64,000 bases of DNA from Bacillota bacterium (GTDB taxonomy: Bacteria; Bacillota; Clostridia; DSM-8532), in NCBI GenBank assembly GCA_023415825.1, contig JAEZJF010000020.1:62001-126000 (forward strand), given 5' to 3'. The translations under genes were made by a program, and so were the position numbers. Positions 53,130-61,752 of the stretch are shown one piece after another. Every line of letters starts with the position of its first letter. Position 1 is the stretch's first letter. Below the pieces are notes generated by a model. The model ran no database searches. It saw nothing but the letters and a program-made list of their open reading frames with translations, and had not been told where the DNA came from.

Positions 53130-54188
53130 ATGAGTATAAAAACTGCAATTATTGGCTTTGGCGGCATGGGGTCATACCACGCCAGGCAGATTAAGGGTAT
53201 AAGCTCCCTTAAGATTGTCGGTGTCTATGACATTAAGCCGGAGCGTATACAACAGGCCGTAGAAGAAGGTTATAAGGGATATGCTACCCTGGAGGAATGC
53301 CTTTCTGATGAGACCGAACTCGTCATCATTGCCGTTCCCAACAACTTTCATAAAGAATTGGCCATCAAAGCCATGAAGTCTGGAAAGCACGTCATCTGTG
53401 AAAAGCCTGTTATGATGAATACAGAAGAACTAAAAGAAGTGCTTGAGGTTGCGCGGCTTGAAAAGAAGATCTTTACAGTCCATCAGAACAGACGATGGGA
53501 CAGAGACTTCATAACAGTAAAAGAAGCACTGAGCAGAAAGCTTATTGGTGAACCCTTTTACATTGAATCTCGTGTTCAGGGCTCAAAGGGCATACCCGGG
53601 GACTGGAGATGCGTGAAAGAAGCCGGAGGGGGCATGCTTCTTGACTGGGGCGTGCATCTTCTGGATCAGATTCTTTGGCTGGTAGAGAGCCCTGTTACAG
53701 AGATCTATGCCCATCTTCTCAGTGTAAAATTTGAAGGTATCGATGATAACTTCAAGGTTATGCTGAAATTCAAGAATAATTTAAGTGCTTTAATTGAGGT
53801 TGATACCTATACATTCATACCGCTCCCACGCTGGCATGTCAGCACCGATACCGGAACCCTGGTCATTCATGACTGGGATTGCAACGGAAGAATATTAAAA
53901 GCAAACCAGGTGGAGTTCAAATGGGAGGAAAGCATTGTCTATACCAGCGCGGGTCCGACCAAAACCATGGCGCCAAGACCCGTGGAAACCATTGATGAAG
54001 TGCCTCTTCCCCAGGTAAACCCTGATTGCAGAGACTACTACGATAATGTGGCAAAAGCAATAAGAGGAGAAGAAGAGCCAATCGTAACCCATAAGCAGAT
54101 GCTGCGCGTCATGAGGATTATTGATGCCATATTCGAATCCGCACAAAAAGGGGTGTGTATTAAAGGAGCTGATATTTATGAATCCTAG
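53130..54188 (+). CDS. Gfo/Idh/MocA-family oxidoreductase 2
   Basis: 352 residues. IIGFGGMGSYHARQIKG nucleotide motif, catalytic Lys in HVICEKPVMMNTEEL, HQNRRWDRDF, and GGMLLDWGVHLLDQILWL. It is only distantly similar to the enzyme at 51043, so the pair probably perform successive or opposite oxidation steps, as in 3-keto sugar pathways. The start of the next gene overlaps its end by 11 bases. Confidence 0.92.
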   Translation: MSIKTAIIGFGGMGSYHARQIKGISSLKIVGVYDIKPERIQQAVEEGYKGYATLEECLSDETELVIIAVPNNFHKELAIKAMKSGKHVICEKPVMMNTEELKEVLEVARLEKKIFTVHQNRRWDRDFITVKEALSRKLIGEPFYIESRVQGSKGIPGDWRCVKEAGGGMLLDWGVHLLDQILWLVESPVTEIYAHLLSVKFEGIDDNFKVMLKFKNNLSALIEVDTYTFIPLPRWHVSTDTGTLVIHDWDCNGRILKANQVEFKWEESIVYTSAGPTKTMAPRPVETIDEVPLPQVNPDCRDYYDNVAKAIRGEEEPIVTHKQMLRVMRIIDAIFESAQKGVCIKGADIYES

Positions 54189-54915
54189 CATAGGATTGCA
54201 GTTGTATTCACTGCGCGAAAAGTGCCAAGAGAACTTTGAAAATGTTTTAAAGGCTCTATCGTATGATGGCTATGACGGTGTAGAATTTTATTCCTTTTTT
54301 GACATTGAAGCAAGGGACATGAAGGAGTTGCTCAAAAAGTACAATCTCAAATCCATGGGTACCCATACCAGTATACAGGTGCTTCAGAACGATCTGGAGG
54401 GGCTTATTCACTATAACACTCTTTTAGGAAGCCAATATGTGACTTTGGCCTACTACAATGGAGAAAGCAAGGAAGATTGGTTAAGGCTTTGTGAGCTGTT
54501 GGAGAAGGCCGGAGAAAAATTGCGCAGCGAAGGGTTACATTTTATGTACCATAATCATGGCCATGAGTTCGAACCCCGGTTCAACGGCGAGACGGCCATG
54601 GATATTATTCTGAAAAATACTTCTCCTGAAAATGTATCCCTCGAGCTGGACTGCTATTGGGTAAAATATGTGAACTTGGATCCGGAATTGTATCTGAAAA
54701 ATAATCTCAGCCGCATTAAAACCATACATTTAAAGGATATGGATAAAAATGGAAAGAAAATGACTGAGGTTGGAACCGGAATCATTCATTGCCCGGCGCT
54801 CTATCATATATGCAAAGAAGCTGATTTTAATTGGGTTATCATCGAACAGGACTGTATGTACATAGATCCGTTTGAAAGCATTAAGATTTCAATAGACAAT
54901 GTCAGAAGGTTTTAG
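54178..54915 (+). CDS. Sugar phosphate isomerase/epimerase, TIM barrel 2
   Basis: 245 residues, AP_endonuc_2 fold. IGLQLYSLREKCQENFENVL start; metal-site segments YHNHGHEFEP, LELDCYWVKY, IHLKDMDKNG and VIIEQDC. The ATG at 54178, with AAAGGAG just upstream, overlaps the preceding gene and shows translational coupling. Shorter than the isomerase at 52148 and of a different subgroup (YcjR/IolE-like). Last gene of the operon, before the terminator at 54986. Confidence 0.9.
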   Translation: MNPSIGLQLYSLREKCQENFENVLKALSYDGYDGVEFYSFFDIEARDMKELLKKYNLKSMGTHTSIQVLQNDLEGLIHYNTLLGSQYVTLAYYNGESKEDWLRLCELLEKAGEKLRSEGLHFMYHNHGHEFEPRFNGETAMDIILKNTSPENVSLELDCYWVKYVNLDPELYLKNNLSRIKTIHLKDMDKNGKKMTEVGTGIIHCPALYHICKEADFNWVIIEQDCMYIDPFESIKISIDNVRRF

Positions 54916-54985
54916 TTATCAATGCTATCATTCCGTGATTCTTACACAATAGTCCCCCCGGAAGCTTGTGTGGTCACAACAATTT

Positions 54986-55020
54986 GGCTGTCAGTTTCAA
55001 ATGCTGACAGCCTTCTTTTA
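54986..55020. terminator. Terminator between isomerase and GGDEF genes
   Basis: GGCTGTCAG (54986-54994) pairs with CTGACAGCC (55004-55012), then TTCTTTTA. It lies in the convergent gap and can serve the plus-strand operon. Confidence 0.85.
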
Positions 55021-55680
55021 GCTGGCATTATAAACGCGGTAAATACCCCGGCCGGCTTGCTTTGCCGAGTACATGGCGGCATCGGCCATTTTGCGTAAGT
55101 TTATGACATCGGAGGAGTGTTCAGGGTAGAGCGCTATGCCCGCACTTAACAGTACCGGCATCATGACCTGGCCGATCATGCGAGGTTTGGCCAGAGTTTT
55201 AATGAGCTTGTCCAACGCCTCGGTGGCTTCGGCTTTCCCTGCTTTTGGCATAAAAACAAGGAATTCATCTCCGGCAATCCGTATTTTAGGGGCCTCCTGG
55301 GGCATGACCGATAACAGGTCCTGGGCAAAGGATTTCAACAAAGCGTCCCCCGTATCGTGACCATAGGAATCATTGACAGTTTTTAGATTATCAATGTCGA
55401 GGAAGATTAATGCTCCTGTGTTACCGTAGGTAGCCAGCGCCTGGGTGATACGGTCCGGGAAGGTCCTGGAGCTTAAACAGCCTGTAAGAGGATCTCGTTC
55501 AATTTCACCGCGAAGCCGCTCGTTATCTTTTTTCAGATTGAAGAGCATTAACTGTGCTTTTGTGAAGACCTGCTGTCTCCGGAGATTTTCTTCCTCCAAT
55601 AGCTGGGTTACTTCCTTAAATGATTTTAAGGCTTCAATGAGCATATCCTTGTCATGGTTAATCTGGCATATCTCTGCCAT
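55018..55680 (-). CDS. GGDEF-domain diguanylate cyclase
   Basis: 220 residues. The first 60 are helical (probable coiled coil, LLEEENLRRQQVFTKAQLML). The GGDEF domain follows: RDPLTGCLSSRTF, FLDIDNLKTVNDSYGHDTGD and signature RIAGDEFLVF (A-GDEF, an active variant). No RxxD inhibitory site is visible five residues upstream. It would form cyclic di-GMP from GTP. It starts two bases after the TPR gene stop and lacks any sensor of its own, so it looks like the output half of a TPR-GGDEF protein. Confidence 0.88.
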   Translation of the reverse strand: MAEICQINHDKDMLIEALKSFKEVTQLLEEENLRRQQVFTKAQLMLFNLKKDNERLRGEIERDPLTGCLSSRTFPDRITQALATYGNTGALIFLDIDNLKTVNDSYGHDTGDALLKSFAQDLLSVMPQEAPKIRIAGDEFLVFMPKAGKAEATEALDKLIKTLAKPRMIGQVMMPVLLSAGIALYPEHSSDVINLRKMADAAMYSAKQAGRGIYRVYNAS

Positions 55681-55682
55681 TG

Positions 55683-56558
55683 TTAAGGCAACATTTCTTT
55701 TAGAATAGGATAATCAATCTCGAATGCGAGCCTGTAGGCTTCCCGAATAGTCTTAAAGGCTTCCTCCAATAGTTCTTTTTCTGTGAGAAGCTTGCTGAGA
55801 TCAATGCGGATTTGGACCAGATAAAAGTTATTGGAGGTTTTTTCAGCGAGATCAAGGGCATTTAATAAATGAGTGTGTGCCTCATCAAGCTTATTTTGAC
55901 GCATGCGGACTTGGCCCAGTATATAATAGCATTCACAGAGCACCGAAGTATTCTGGGCTATTTGCGCCTGTTCCAAGGCCTGAAGCACATAATATTCCGC
56001 TTCGCCTATTTTATCCATCTGATAATAGGTATGGGCAAGATTACGATAAACAATGCATTTCGGAAAGATGGCCGGTTCACTTTGCTGGCATTGATGAAGA
56101 ATATTAAAGAGGTATTGAATCGCTGTCTCATAGTCACCCAGCTCGATCAAAATGCTGCAAATATTGTTGTAAACACGGCATTCAATATCAGTAAAACTGT
56201 AGGATTTTGAAAGCTCCAGGGCCTCCAGAAGATGATCCAGGCTTTTTGATGTAATTCCCAGATTATAATAGGCAATTCCAAAGGAATTGGCTGTCCGAGC
56301 GATGCGCAGGGTATCTTTAAGCGTTTGAGCGATAGAGTAACAGACATCAAGATGCTCGATAGCCTCTTCATTGTTACTGCTGGACATCATGGAACGTGCA
56401 ATGCGAAAATGGCTTTCAAAGATGCCAATATCATACTGAAGAGCTTTAGAAAGCTCCAGGGCTTCTTTCGCATAGTCCAATTCTTTGCCCGTGTACTGGC
56501 TTGTTTGACGATCACATTCCTCCAACAAATTGTCGACGAATGTTCTTTCGTTCACCAT
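55683..56558 (-). CDS. Tetratricopeptide repeat protein
   Basis: 291 residues, almost wholly TPR repeats of about 40 residues (ALELSKALQYDIGIFESHFR, EAIEHLDVCYSIAQTLKDTL, DYETAIQYLFNILHQC and so on), no signal peptide. TPRs serve protein-protein contacts. The ATG at 56558 is taken. The C-terminus stops within a helix (YPILKEMLP) and the next gene begins with another amphipathic helix in a different frame, which suggests the two were one protein. Confidence 0.87.
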   Translation of the reverse strand: MVNERTFVDNLLEECDRQTSQYTGKELDYAKEALELSKALQYDIGIFESHFRIARSMMSSSNNEEAIEHLDVCYSIAQTLKDTLRIARTANSFGIAYYNLGITSKSLDHLLEALELSKSYSFTDIECRVYNNICSILIELGDYETAIQYLFNILHQCQQSEPAIFPKCIVYRNLAHTYYQMDKIGEAEYYVLQALEQAQIAQNTSVLCECYYILGQVRMRQNKLDEAHTHLLNALDLAEKTSNNFYLVQIRIDLSKLLTEKELLEEAFKTIREAYRLAFEIDYPILKEMLP

Positions 56559-56645
56559 AATACTCACCATACCATTGTTTCAACCCGTTTTTACAGGAAA
56601 TGTAAACTACACGTAGGCAAAAGATGAAGGATAATGAGCAGACCT

Positions 56646-56673
56646 ATTATAACATGTCAGAACAAGAAATCAA
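56646..56673 (-). promoter_or_regulatory. Promoter of the TPR-GGDEF pair
   Basis: On the minus strand TTGATT (56673-56668), 16 bases, TATAAT (56651-56646), 88 bases before the TPR start codon. Confidence 0.55.
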
Positions 56674-56833
56674 ATACAAAAAATAATTTCCTAACCAAAA
56701 AAACTTAAAAATGAATGGGAATGCTCATCCTGTAAATCCTAACATCCAACAGGCATCTTTGGCCAGTATTAGAATTAGCTTAGCAGCCTCAGGGTGTGAT
56801 GAGAGTCCTATGGGGATTGTCACAGAATCCCGA

Positions 56834-56862
56834 TTGATTTTTAAAAACCTATCAAGTATAAT
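56834..56862 (+). promoter_or_regulatory. Sigma-A promoter of guaB
   Basis: TTGATT (56834-56839), 17 bases, TATAAT (56857-56862), about 90 bases before the start codon. The rest of the gap (56674-56833) shows only a small GGGATT/AATCCC hairpin near 56815-56831. Confidence 0.75.
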
Positions 56863-56951
56863 AGGTATAATATTTTGGCGGGAAACTTAAAAATGTACTT
56901 TGTATACATGATAGAAAGCCTGAAAAGGTTTAAGAAAGTGGAGGATTGATT

Positions 56952-58409
56952 ATGGGAGACAAGTTCGAAAAGATCGGGTTGACTTTTGATGACGTGCTTT
57001 TAGTACCACAGTATTCTAAGCTGCTTCCAAAGGAAATTGACGTTTCAACCTATCTGACAAATGAAATAAAGCTTAATATACCTTTGGTCTCTGCTGCCAT
57101 GGACACTGTCACCGAATCAAGACTCGCAATTGCTATTGCGCGTGAGGGCGGCATAGGGATCATTCATAAAAACATGTCCATTGAACAGCAGGCAACTGAG
57201 GTCGACCGGGTTAAACGCTCCGAGCATGGTGTTATTGTTGATCCGTTTTATCTTTCTCCGGAGCATATCATTGAAGATGCAAATGAGCTTATGGCCAAAT
57301 ACAGAATTTCAGGCGTTCCTATTACTGAAGACGGCAAGCTGGTCGGTATTCTCACCAATCGTGACCTGAGGTTCCTCACTGATTATAGCCAGAAAATCGG
57401 CAAGGTCATGACCAAGGAAAACTTGGTGACAGCGCCCGTGGGAACTACTCTTGTAGAGGCCAAAGAGATTCTTCGCAGACATAAGGTGGAAAAGCTTCCT
57501 CTTGTAGATGACAAAGGTTACTTAAAAGGTCTTATAACCATCAAGGATATAGAAAAATCGATTCAGTACCCTAACTCAGCAAAGGACAAAAGAGGCAGAC
57601 TGTTGGTAGGGGGCGCCGTTGGTGTTACCGCTGATATGATGGAAAGAGTTGAGGCGCTGGTCAATTCCAGTGTGGATGTTGTTGTGCTGGACTCTGCTCA
57701 TGGCCATTCGCAAAACATATTAGCAGGTGTTGCCGCTATTAAGAAGGCCTATCCCAACCTTCAGGTCGTTGCCGGTAATGTGGCAACCGCCGAGGGCGTC
57801 AGGGATCTGGCAAAGGCCGGAGCTGATGCTGTAAAAGTAGGGATCGGCCCTGGTTCCATTTGCACCACCCGCGTGGTTACCGGTATTGGTGTGCCTCAGA
57901 TTACTGCCATTAACGACTGTGCTGAGGAAGCCAAAAAATATAATATTCACATTATCGGTGACGGCGGAGTTAAATACAGCGGGGATATCCCCAAGGGAAT
58001 AGCGGCGGGAGCCAGCACCATTATGATAGGCAATCTGTTCGCCGGAACCGAAGAGAGCCCCGGAGAATCAGAAATTTATCAAGGCAGACGCTTCAAGGTA
58101 TATAGAGGTATGGGCTCCTTGAGTGCCATGAGCAAGGGCAGCAAGGATCGTTACTTCCAGGAAGGAACGACAAAGCTTGTTCCGGAAGGCGTGGAAGGTC
58201 GTGTACCCTTTAAAGGCCCCCTCTCTGAGACAGTATTTCAATTGGTGGAAGGCCTTAAGCATTCCATGGGTTACTGCGGCACGGCGAGCATTGAAGAGCT
58301 TAAAGCCAATGCAAAGTTTATGAGGATTACCAACGCCGGTCTTCGAGAGAGTCATCCCCACGACATCAATATTACCAAGGAAGCACCCAACTACACGACT
58401 CAAATATAG
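56952..58409 (+). CDS. guaB: IMP dehydrogenase
   Basis: 485 residues. Oxidises IMP to XMP, the committed step to GTP. The barrel is interrupted by a CBS pair (about residues 95-205: ISGVPITEDGKLVGILTNRD and KLPLVDDKGYLKGLITIKD). The catalytic loop GPGSICTTRVVTGIGVPQ contains the active Cys, and the mobile flap is at GSKDRYFQEG. ATG 56952 with GTGGAGG upstream; a TTG six bases earlier overlaps the ribosome binding site. Confidence 0.97.
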   Translation: MGDKFEKIGLTFDDVLLVPQYSKLLPKEIDVSTYLTNEIKLNIPLVSAAMDTVTESRLAIAIAREGGIGIIHKNMSIEQQATEVDRVKRSEHGVIVDPFYLSPEHIIEDANELMAKYRISGVPITEDGKLVGILTNRDLRFLTDYSQKIGKVMTKENLVTAPVGTTLVEAKEILRRHKVEKLPLVDDKGYLKGLITIKDIEKSIQYPNSAKDKRGRLLVGGAVGVTADMMERVEALVNSSVDVVVLDSAHGHSQNILAGVAAIKKAYPNLQVVAGNVATAEGVRDLAKAGADAVKVGIGPGSICTTRVVTGIGVPQITAINDCAEEAKKYNIHIIGDGGVKYSGDIPKGIAAGASTIMIGNLFAGTEESPGESEIYQGRRFKVYRGMGSLSAMSKGSKDRYFQEGTTKLVPEGVEGRVPFKGPLSETVFQLVEGLKHSMGYCGTASIEELKANAKFMRITNAGLRESHPHDINITKEAPNYTTQI

Positions 58410-58482
58410 CCCTTTATCATTTTTTTGTTATCATTTTGGAACAACCCCCGTATGATGTAGCAGGAATCCTACGTTGGGAGCC

Positions 58483-59409
58483 ATGATGAATATAGGACTC
58501 ATTCTGCCTGCGACCAATAAGAAAAAGCGAAATGTGCTGTCCAGATTTTACCGGACCGTGAGCTCCTTACTCTTAAACGCACTCCCGTTTGAAATCCATC
58601 AGATAGAGGTTACAGAAGATCTCTGTCTGATGGTTTGTTCTCTTCCGTATCAAGACCCGGAAATATTGGCCCATGAAGGTTTGAGAAGGAGAATAAGGAC
58701 AAAGCTGGTAAAGATTTTTGAAGAAAAAGGGGCATGGCCCATTCTGGAGCACCCCGAGGTTCGAGGCATCTATTATACCTGCAACAGGGATATTGAGCCC
58801 GAATCCAATGACTTCTTCCATCCCCGGGAATATCGTTTTAACGATGTGTTGATGGAGGTTATTGTCAATCGTTTCCCTGAAGTTTTAAAGCTCATCCAGG
58901 GTGTCGGTAACTTGAGCAACAGGGAAATCTCAGTCACAGGCGGATCAGCCCATTTGGAATATGCCATATCCAGACTGATTACAAAAGTTAAAGCTATGAA
59001 TCTTTTACTCCCGGAAGGGAGTCCCGAGCCCGATGAAGCTGAACAGGCCTTTGCAGAAACGGGAATTCCTGTACATATTACTACTGACCATGAGGTTTTA
59101 AATCGAACATCCATATGGCTTCGTTTTCCCGACGACCATGAGAGCTTTGATGCCTTGCCTGAAAGCTACAAAGGTATGATTGTGGATTTTGGGGCCATGA
59201 AAATCATTGACACCAAAAACAAAAAAATATTCAGCGTTGTCCTTGAATTTTCAGACAAAATCAAGAGAAAAATAGGACACAGTATTCTTAACGGTTGGGA
59301 GAAAGGAATTTTGGAAGGGGTAGTCATCATGGTGTGCGCAAATGCCTGGGACATCAGTGTTACCGAGACTTCGATACGGCTGGGAATGCGGCTGTCTTTT
59401 AAACCTTGA
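58483..59409 (+). CDS. Conserved-looking protein of unknown function
   Basis: About 308 residues (start ATG 58483 or 58486; GGGAG at 58476-58480 fits both). No signal peptide or membrane span. The N-terminus NIGLILPATNKKKRNVLSRF and a central VTGGSAHLEYAISRLITKVK are distinctive. Residues 140-200 recall a nucleotide-binding beta-alpha pattern, but no family motif is secure. It reads as a full-length soluble protein with codon use like its neighbours. The greA promoter overlaps its stop codon. Confidence 0.7.
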   Translation: MMNIGLILPATNKKKRNVLSRFYRTVSSLLLNALPFEIHQIEVTEDLCLMVCSLPYQDPEILAHEGLRRRIRTKLVKIFEEKGAWPILEHPEVRGIYYTCNRDIEPESNDFFHPREYRFNDVLMEVIVNRFPEVLKLIQGVGNLSNREISVTGGSAHLEYAISRLITKVKAMNLLLPEGSPEPDEAEQAFAETGIPVHITTDHEVLNRTSIWLRFPDDHESFDALPESYKGMIVDFGAMKIIDTKNKKIFSVVLEFSDKIKRKIGHSILNGWEKGILEGVVIMVCANAWDISVTETSIRLGMRLSFKP

Positions 59410-59434
59410 CATCCCAAAAGCCGTACACTATAAT
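59406..59434 (+). promoter_or_regulatory. Sigma-A promoter of greA
   Basis: TTGACA (59406-59411), 17 bases, TATAAT (59429-59434): both hexamers are perfect consensus. The -35 box overlaps the stop codon of the preceding gene. It starts about 70 bases before greA. Confidence 0.9.
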
Positions 59435-59504
59435 GTATCGTAATGCTAAATAAGGTATCACCGTCATCTTGGGGGCAGCGGAATACTAAAAAGGGGAGAA
59501 AAGA

Positions 59505-59981
59505 ATGAGCAATAAGGAAGTCCTTCTTACTTATGAAGGTCTTAAAAAACTCGAAGAGGAGCTTGAGTTCCTCAAGGGAGAAAAAAGAAAAGAAATAGCA
59601 GAGAGAATTAAACAAGCCCTTGCTTTCGGAGACATTTCAGAGAACTCAGAATATGACGATGCAAAAAATGAGCAGGCTCAGAATGAGGTTCGTATCATAC
59701 AGCTTGAGGCTATGCTCAAGCACGCAACTGTTATCGACGAGGATGAAGTAGACACAAAGGTTGTGAACTTAGGCGCAAAGGTGAGAATTCGCGAGCTTAA
59801 GTCCAAGGATGAATTTGATTTTCAGATTGTAGGCTCTACGGAGGCCGATCCTGCCTCTTCAAGAATTTCAAATGAGTCTCCTGTTGGCAGTGCCCTTTTA
59901 GGACATAAAGTGGGAGATACAGTTGATGTCGAGGTTCCGGGCGGCAAGACAAAATATAAGATCATTGACATTCATAGGTAA
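59505..59981 (+). CDS. greA: Transcription elongation factor GreA
   Basis: 158 residues. An N-terminal coiled coil (LLTYEGLKKLEEELEFLKGE and GDISENSEYDDAKNEQ with the catalytic acidic tip) enters the RNA polymerase secondary channel and stimulates cleavage of backtracked RNA; the C-terminal FKBP-like domain ends PVGSALLGHKVGDTVDVEVP. Normal length. Just after the stop codon is a short GTAAAT triplicate. Next to lysS, as in many Bacillota. Confidence 0.97.
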   Translation: MSNKEVLLTYEGLKKLEEELEFLKGEKRKEIAERIKQALAFGDISENSEYDDAKNEQAQNEVRIIQLEAMLKHATVIDEDEVDTKVVNLGAKVRIRELKSKDEFDFQIVGSTEADPASSRISNESPVGSALLGHKVGDTVDVEVPGGKTKYKIIDIHR

Positions 59982-59999
59982 ATGTAAATGTAAATGTTC

Positions 60000-60028
60000 T
60001 TGTTTGCGGCAGCAAAATAATGTATAAT
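60000..60028 (+). promoter_or_regulatory. Promoter in the lysS leader
   Basis: TTGTTT (60000-60005), 17 bases, TATAAT (60023-60028). Transcription would start near 60035, only about 10 bases before the terminator hairpin at 60045. Confidence 0.55.
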
Positions 60029-60044
60029 ATTATTTCGATACAAT

Positions 60045-60081
60045 AACAGTTTACATACTAAAAATGTAGACTGTTTTTTTT
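60045..60081 (+). terminator. Intrinsic terminator after greA / in lysS leader
   Basis: A 12-pair stem (60045-60056 with 60064-60075, one G-T pair), loop ACTAAAA, then eight T. It is either the greA terminator or, given the promoter just before it, an attenuator of lysS. The remaining gap to 60224 has a small GGGCA/TGCCC hairpin at 60120-60133 and no T-box sequence. Confidence 0.88.
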
Positions 60082-60224
60082 AGCATTTATTAAATCCAAG
60101 CACATGACACTGCATGGTCGGGCATTATTGCCCACAAAAGGCTTATAAACGGGTCGTGGCTTGTGGTGCATACTAGAACCAAGAATAAATTAAATAAGTT
60201 CAAAGCACCTTTAGGAGGGTAAAC

Positions 60225-61733
60225 ATGTCTGAAAATCTTGAAAACAATAATGGACAACCGGTTGAACAAGAACTAGATTTAAATGAAATTATGCAGGTAA
60301 GACGGAACAAGCTCACTGAGCTTCAAAATACGGGGACAGATCCTTTTAGGATTGTCAAATATGATGTAACCGATTCAGCCAGTGCTATACTGACCCAATT
60401 TGAAAATTATGAAGGGAAAAAGGTATCCTTGGCCGGCAGGCTTATGAGCAAGCGCGGCATGGGTAAATCCACCTTTTGCGATATTCAGGACAGAGAAGGC
60501 AGGATACAGCTCTATGTGAGAGTTAACGACCTTGGTGAAGAACAGTACGAGAGTTTTAAGAAGCTGGATCTGGGTGATATCATTGGAATTAAGGGATTCG
60601 TTTTCAAAACACGTATGGGAGAAATCTCCATCCATGTTGAGGAATATACGCTGCTTGCAAAGTCATTAAGGCCACTACCTGAAAAGTTCCATGGTCTTAA
60701 AGATCAGGACACACGCTATCGTCAGCGTTATCTCGATCTGATTGTAAATCCTGAGGTGAGAAAAACCTTCGTTACAAGAAGCAAGGTTATTTCCGCCATT
60801 CGCAGATATCTTGATGCAAGGGACTTTTTAGAGGTCGATACGCCCATATTAAACACTATTCTTGGCGGCGCTACAGCTCGTCCATTTACCACGCATCACA
60901 ATACCTTAGATATTGACATGTATTTAAGAATAGCTCCGGAGCTTTACCTGAAACGCCTTATTGTAGGCGGAATGGAAAGGGTTTATGAGCTTGGCCGCAT
61001 GTTCAGGAATGAAGGCATGTCCATCAAGCATAATCCTGAATTCTCCATGATGGAAGTATATCAGGCCTACACAGACTACCACGGCATGATGGAGCTTGCA
61101 GAGAATATGATATCATCAGTAGCTCAGGAGGTTCTTGGAACCACAAAGGTGATGTACCAAGGAACTGAAATTGATTTAACTCCAACCTGGACAAGGCTTA
61201 CCATGACTGATGCGGTATTGAAATATGCCGGAGTTGATTTCAATACCATCGCTACAGATGATGAGGCCCGCAAAGTCGCCAAGGAAAAGGGTCTTCATTT
61301 TGAAGGAAAGCCTTTCAGGGGTGAAATTCTTAACCTGTTTTTTGAGGAGTTTGCCGAGCCGAATCTTATTCAGCCTACCTTTATTCTTGATTATCCGGTT
61401 GAAGTCTCGCCGCTTACCAAGCGCAAGCCAGATCGGCCTGAGCTGACAGAACGTTTTGAAATCTTTATAACAGGCCGTGAATTTGGCAATGCCTACTCTG
61501 AGCTTAACGACCCTATTGATCAAAAGGAGCGCTTTTTAGAGCAGGTTAAAAAGAGAGAAGCGGGCGATGAAGAGGCCAATATGATGGATGATGATTTTAT
61601 CACTGCCCTGGAACACGGCCTCCCGCCTACTGGTGGTTTAGGGATTGGTATAGACCGCCTCATTATGCTTTTAACCGATTCCTCTTCAATAAGGGATGTA
61701 TTACTGTTCCCCACTATGAAGCCCAGGGAATAG
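60225..61733 (+). CDS. lysS: Lysyl-tRNA synthetase, class II
   Basis: 502 residues. N-terminal OB fold (VSLAGRLMSKRGMGKSTFCD) binds the anticodon. The class II core has motif 1 near RSKVISAIRRYLDARDFLEV, motif 2 RMFRNEGMSIKHNPEF and motif 3 GGLGIGIDRLIML. It charges tRNA-Lys. AGGAGG upstream of the ATG. Full length for the family. A J-like membrane protein gene follows after 19 bases. Confidence 0.97.
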   Translation: MSENLENNNGQPVEQELDLNEIMQVRRNKLTELQNTGTDPFRIVKYDVTDSASAILTQFENYEGKKVSLAGRLMSKRGMGKSTFCDIQDREGRIQLYVRVNDLGEEQYESFKKLDLGDIIGIKGFVFKTRMGEISIHVEEYTLLAKSLRPLPEKFHGLKDQDTRYRQRYLDLIVNPEVRKTFVTRSKVISAIRRYLDARDFLEVDTPILNTILGGATARPFTTHHNTLDIDMYLRIAPELYLKRLIVGGMERVYELGRMFRNEGMSIKHNPEFSMMEVYQAYTDYHGMMELAENMISSVAQEVLGTTKVMYQGTEIDLTPTWTRLTMTDAVLKYAGVDFNTIATDDEARKVAKEKGLHFEGKPFRGEILNLFFEEFAEPNLIQPTFILDYPVEVSPLTKRKPDRPELTERFEIFITGREFGNAYSELNDPIDQKERFLEQVKKREAGDEEANMMDDDFITALEHGLPPTGGLGIGIDRLIMLLTDSSSIRDVLLFPTMKPRE

Positions 61734-61752
61734 TACAAAGGAAGGTGTTTTA

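Noticed and set aside
59977..59998. GTAAAT tandem triplicate after greA
   Set aside because: Only about three copies of a six-base unit next to a stop codon; chance is enough to explain it.
60082..60224. T-box or lysine riboswitch before lysS
   Set aside because: No T-box sequence (AGGGTGGNACCGCG), no lysine riboswitch core; only a small hairpin at 60120-60133.
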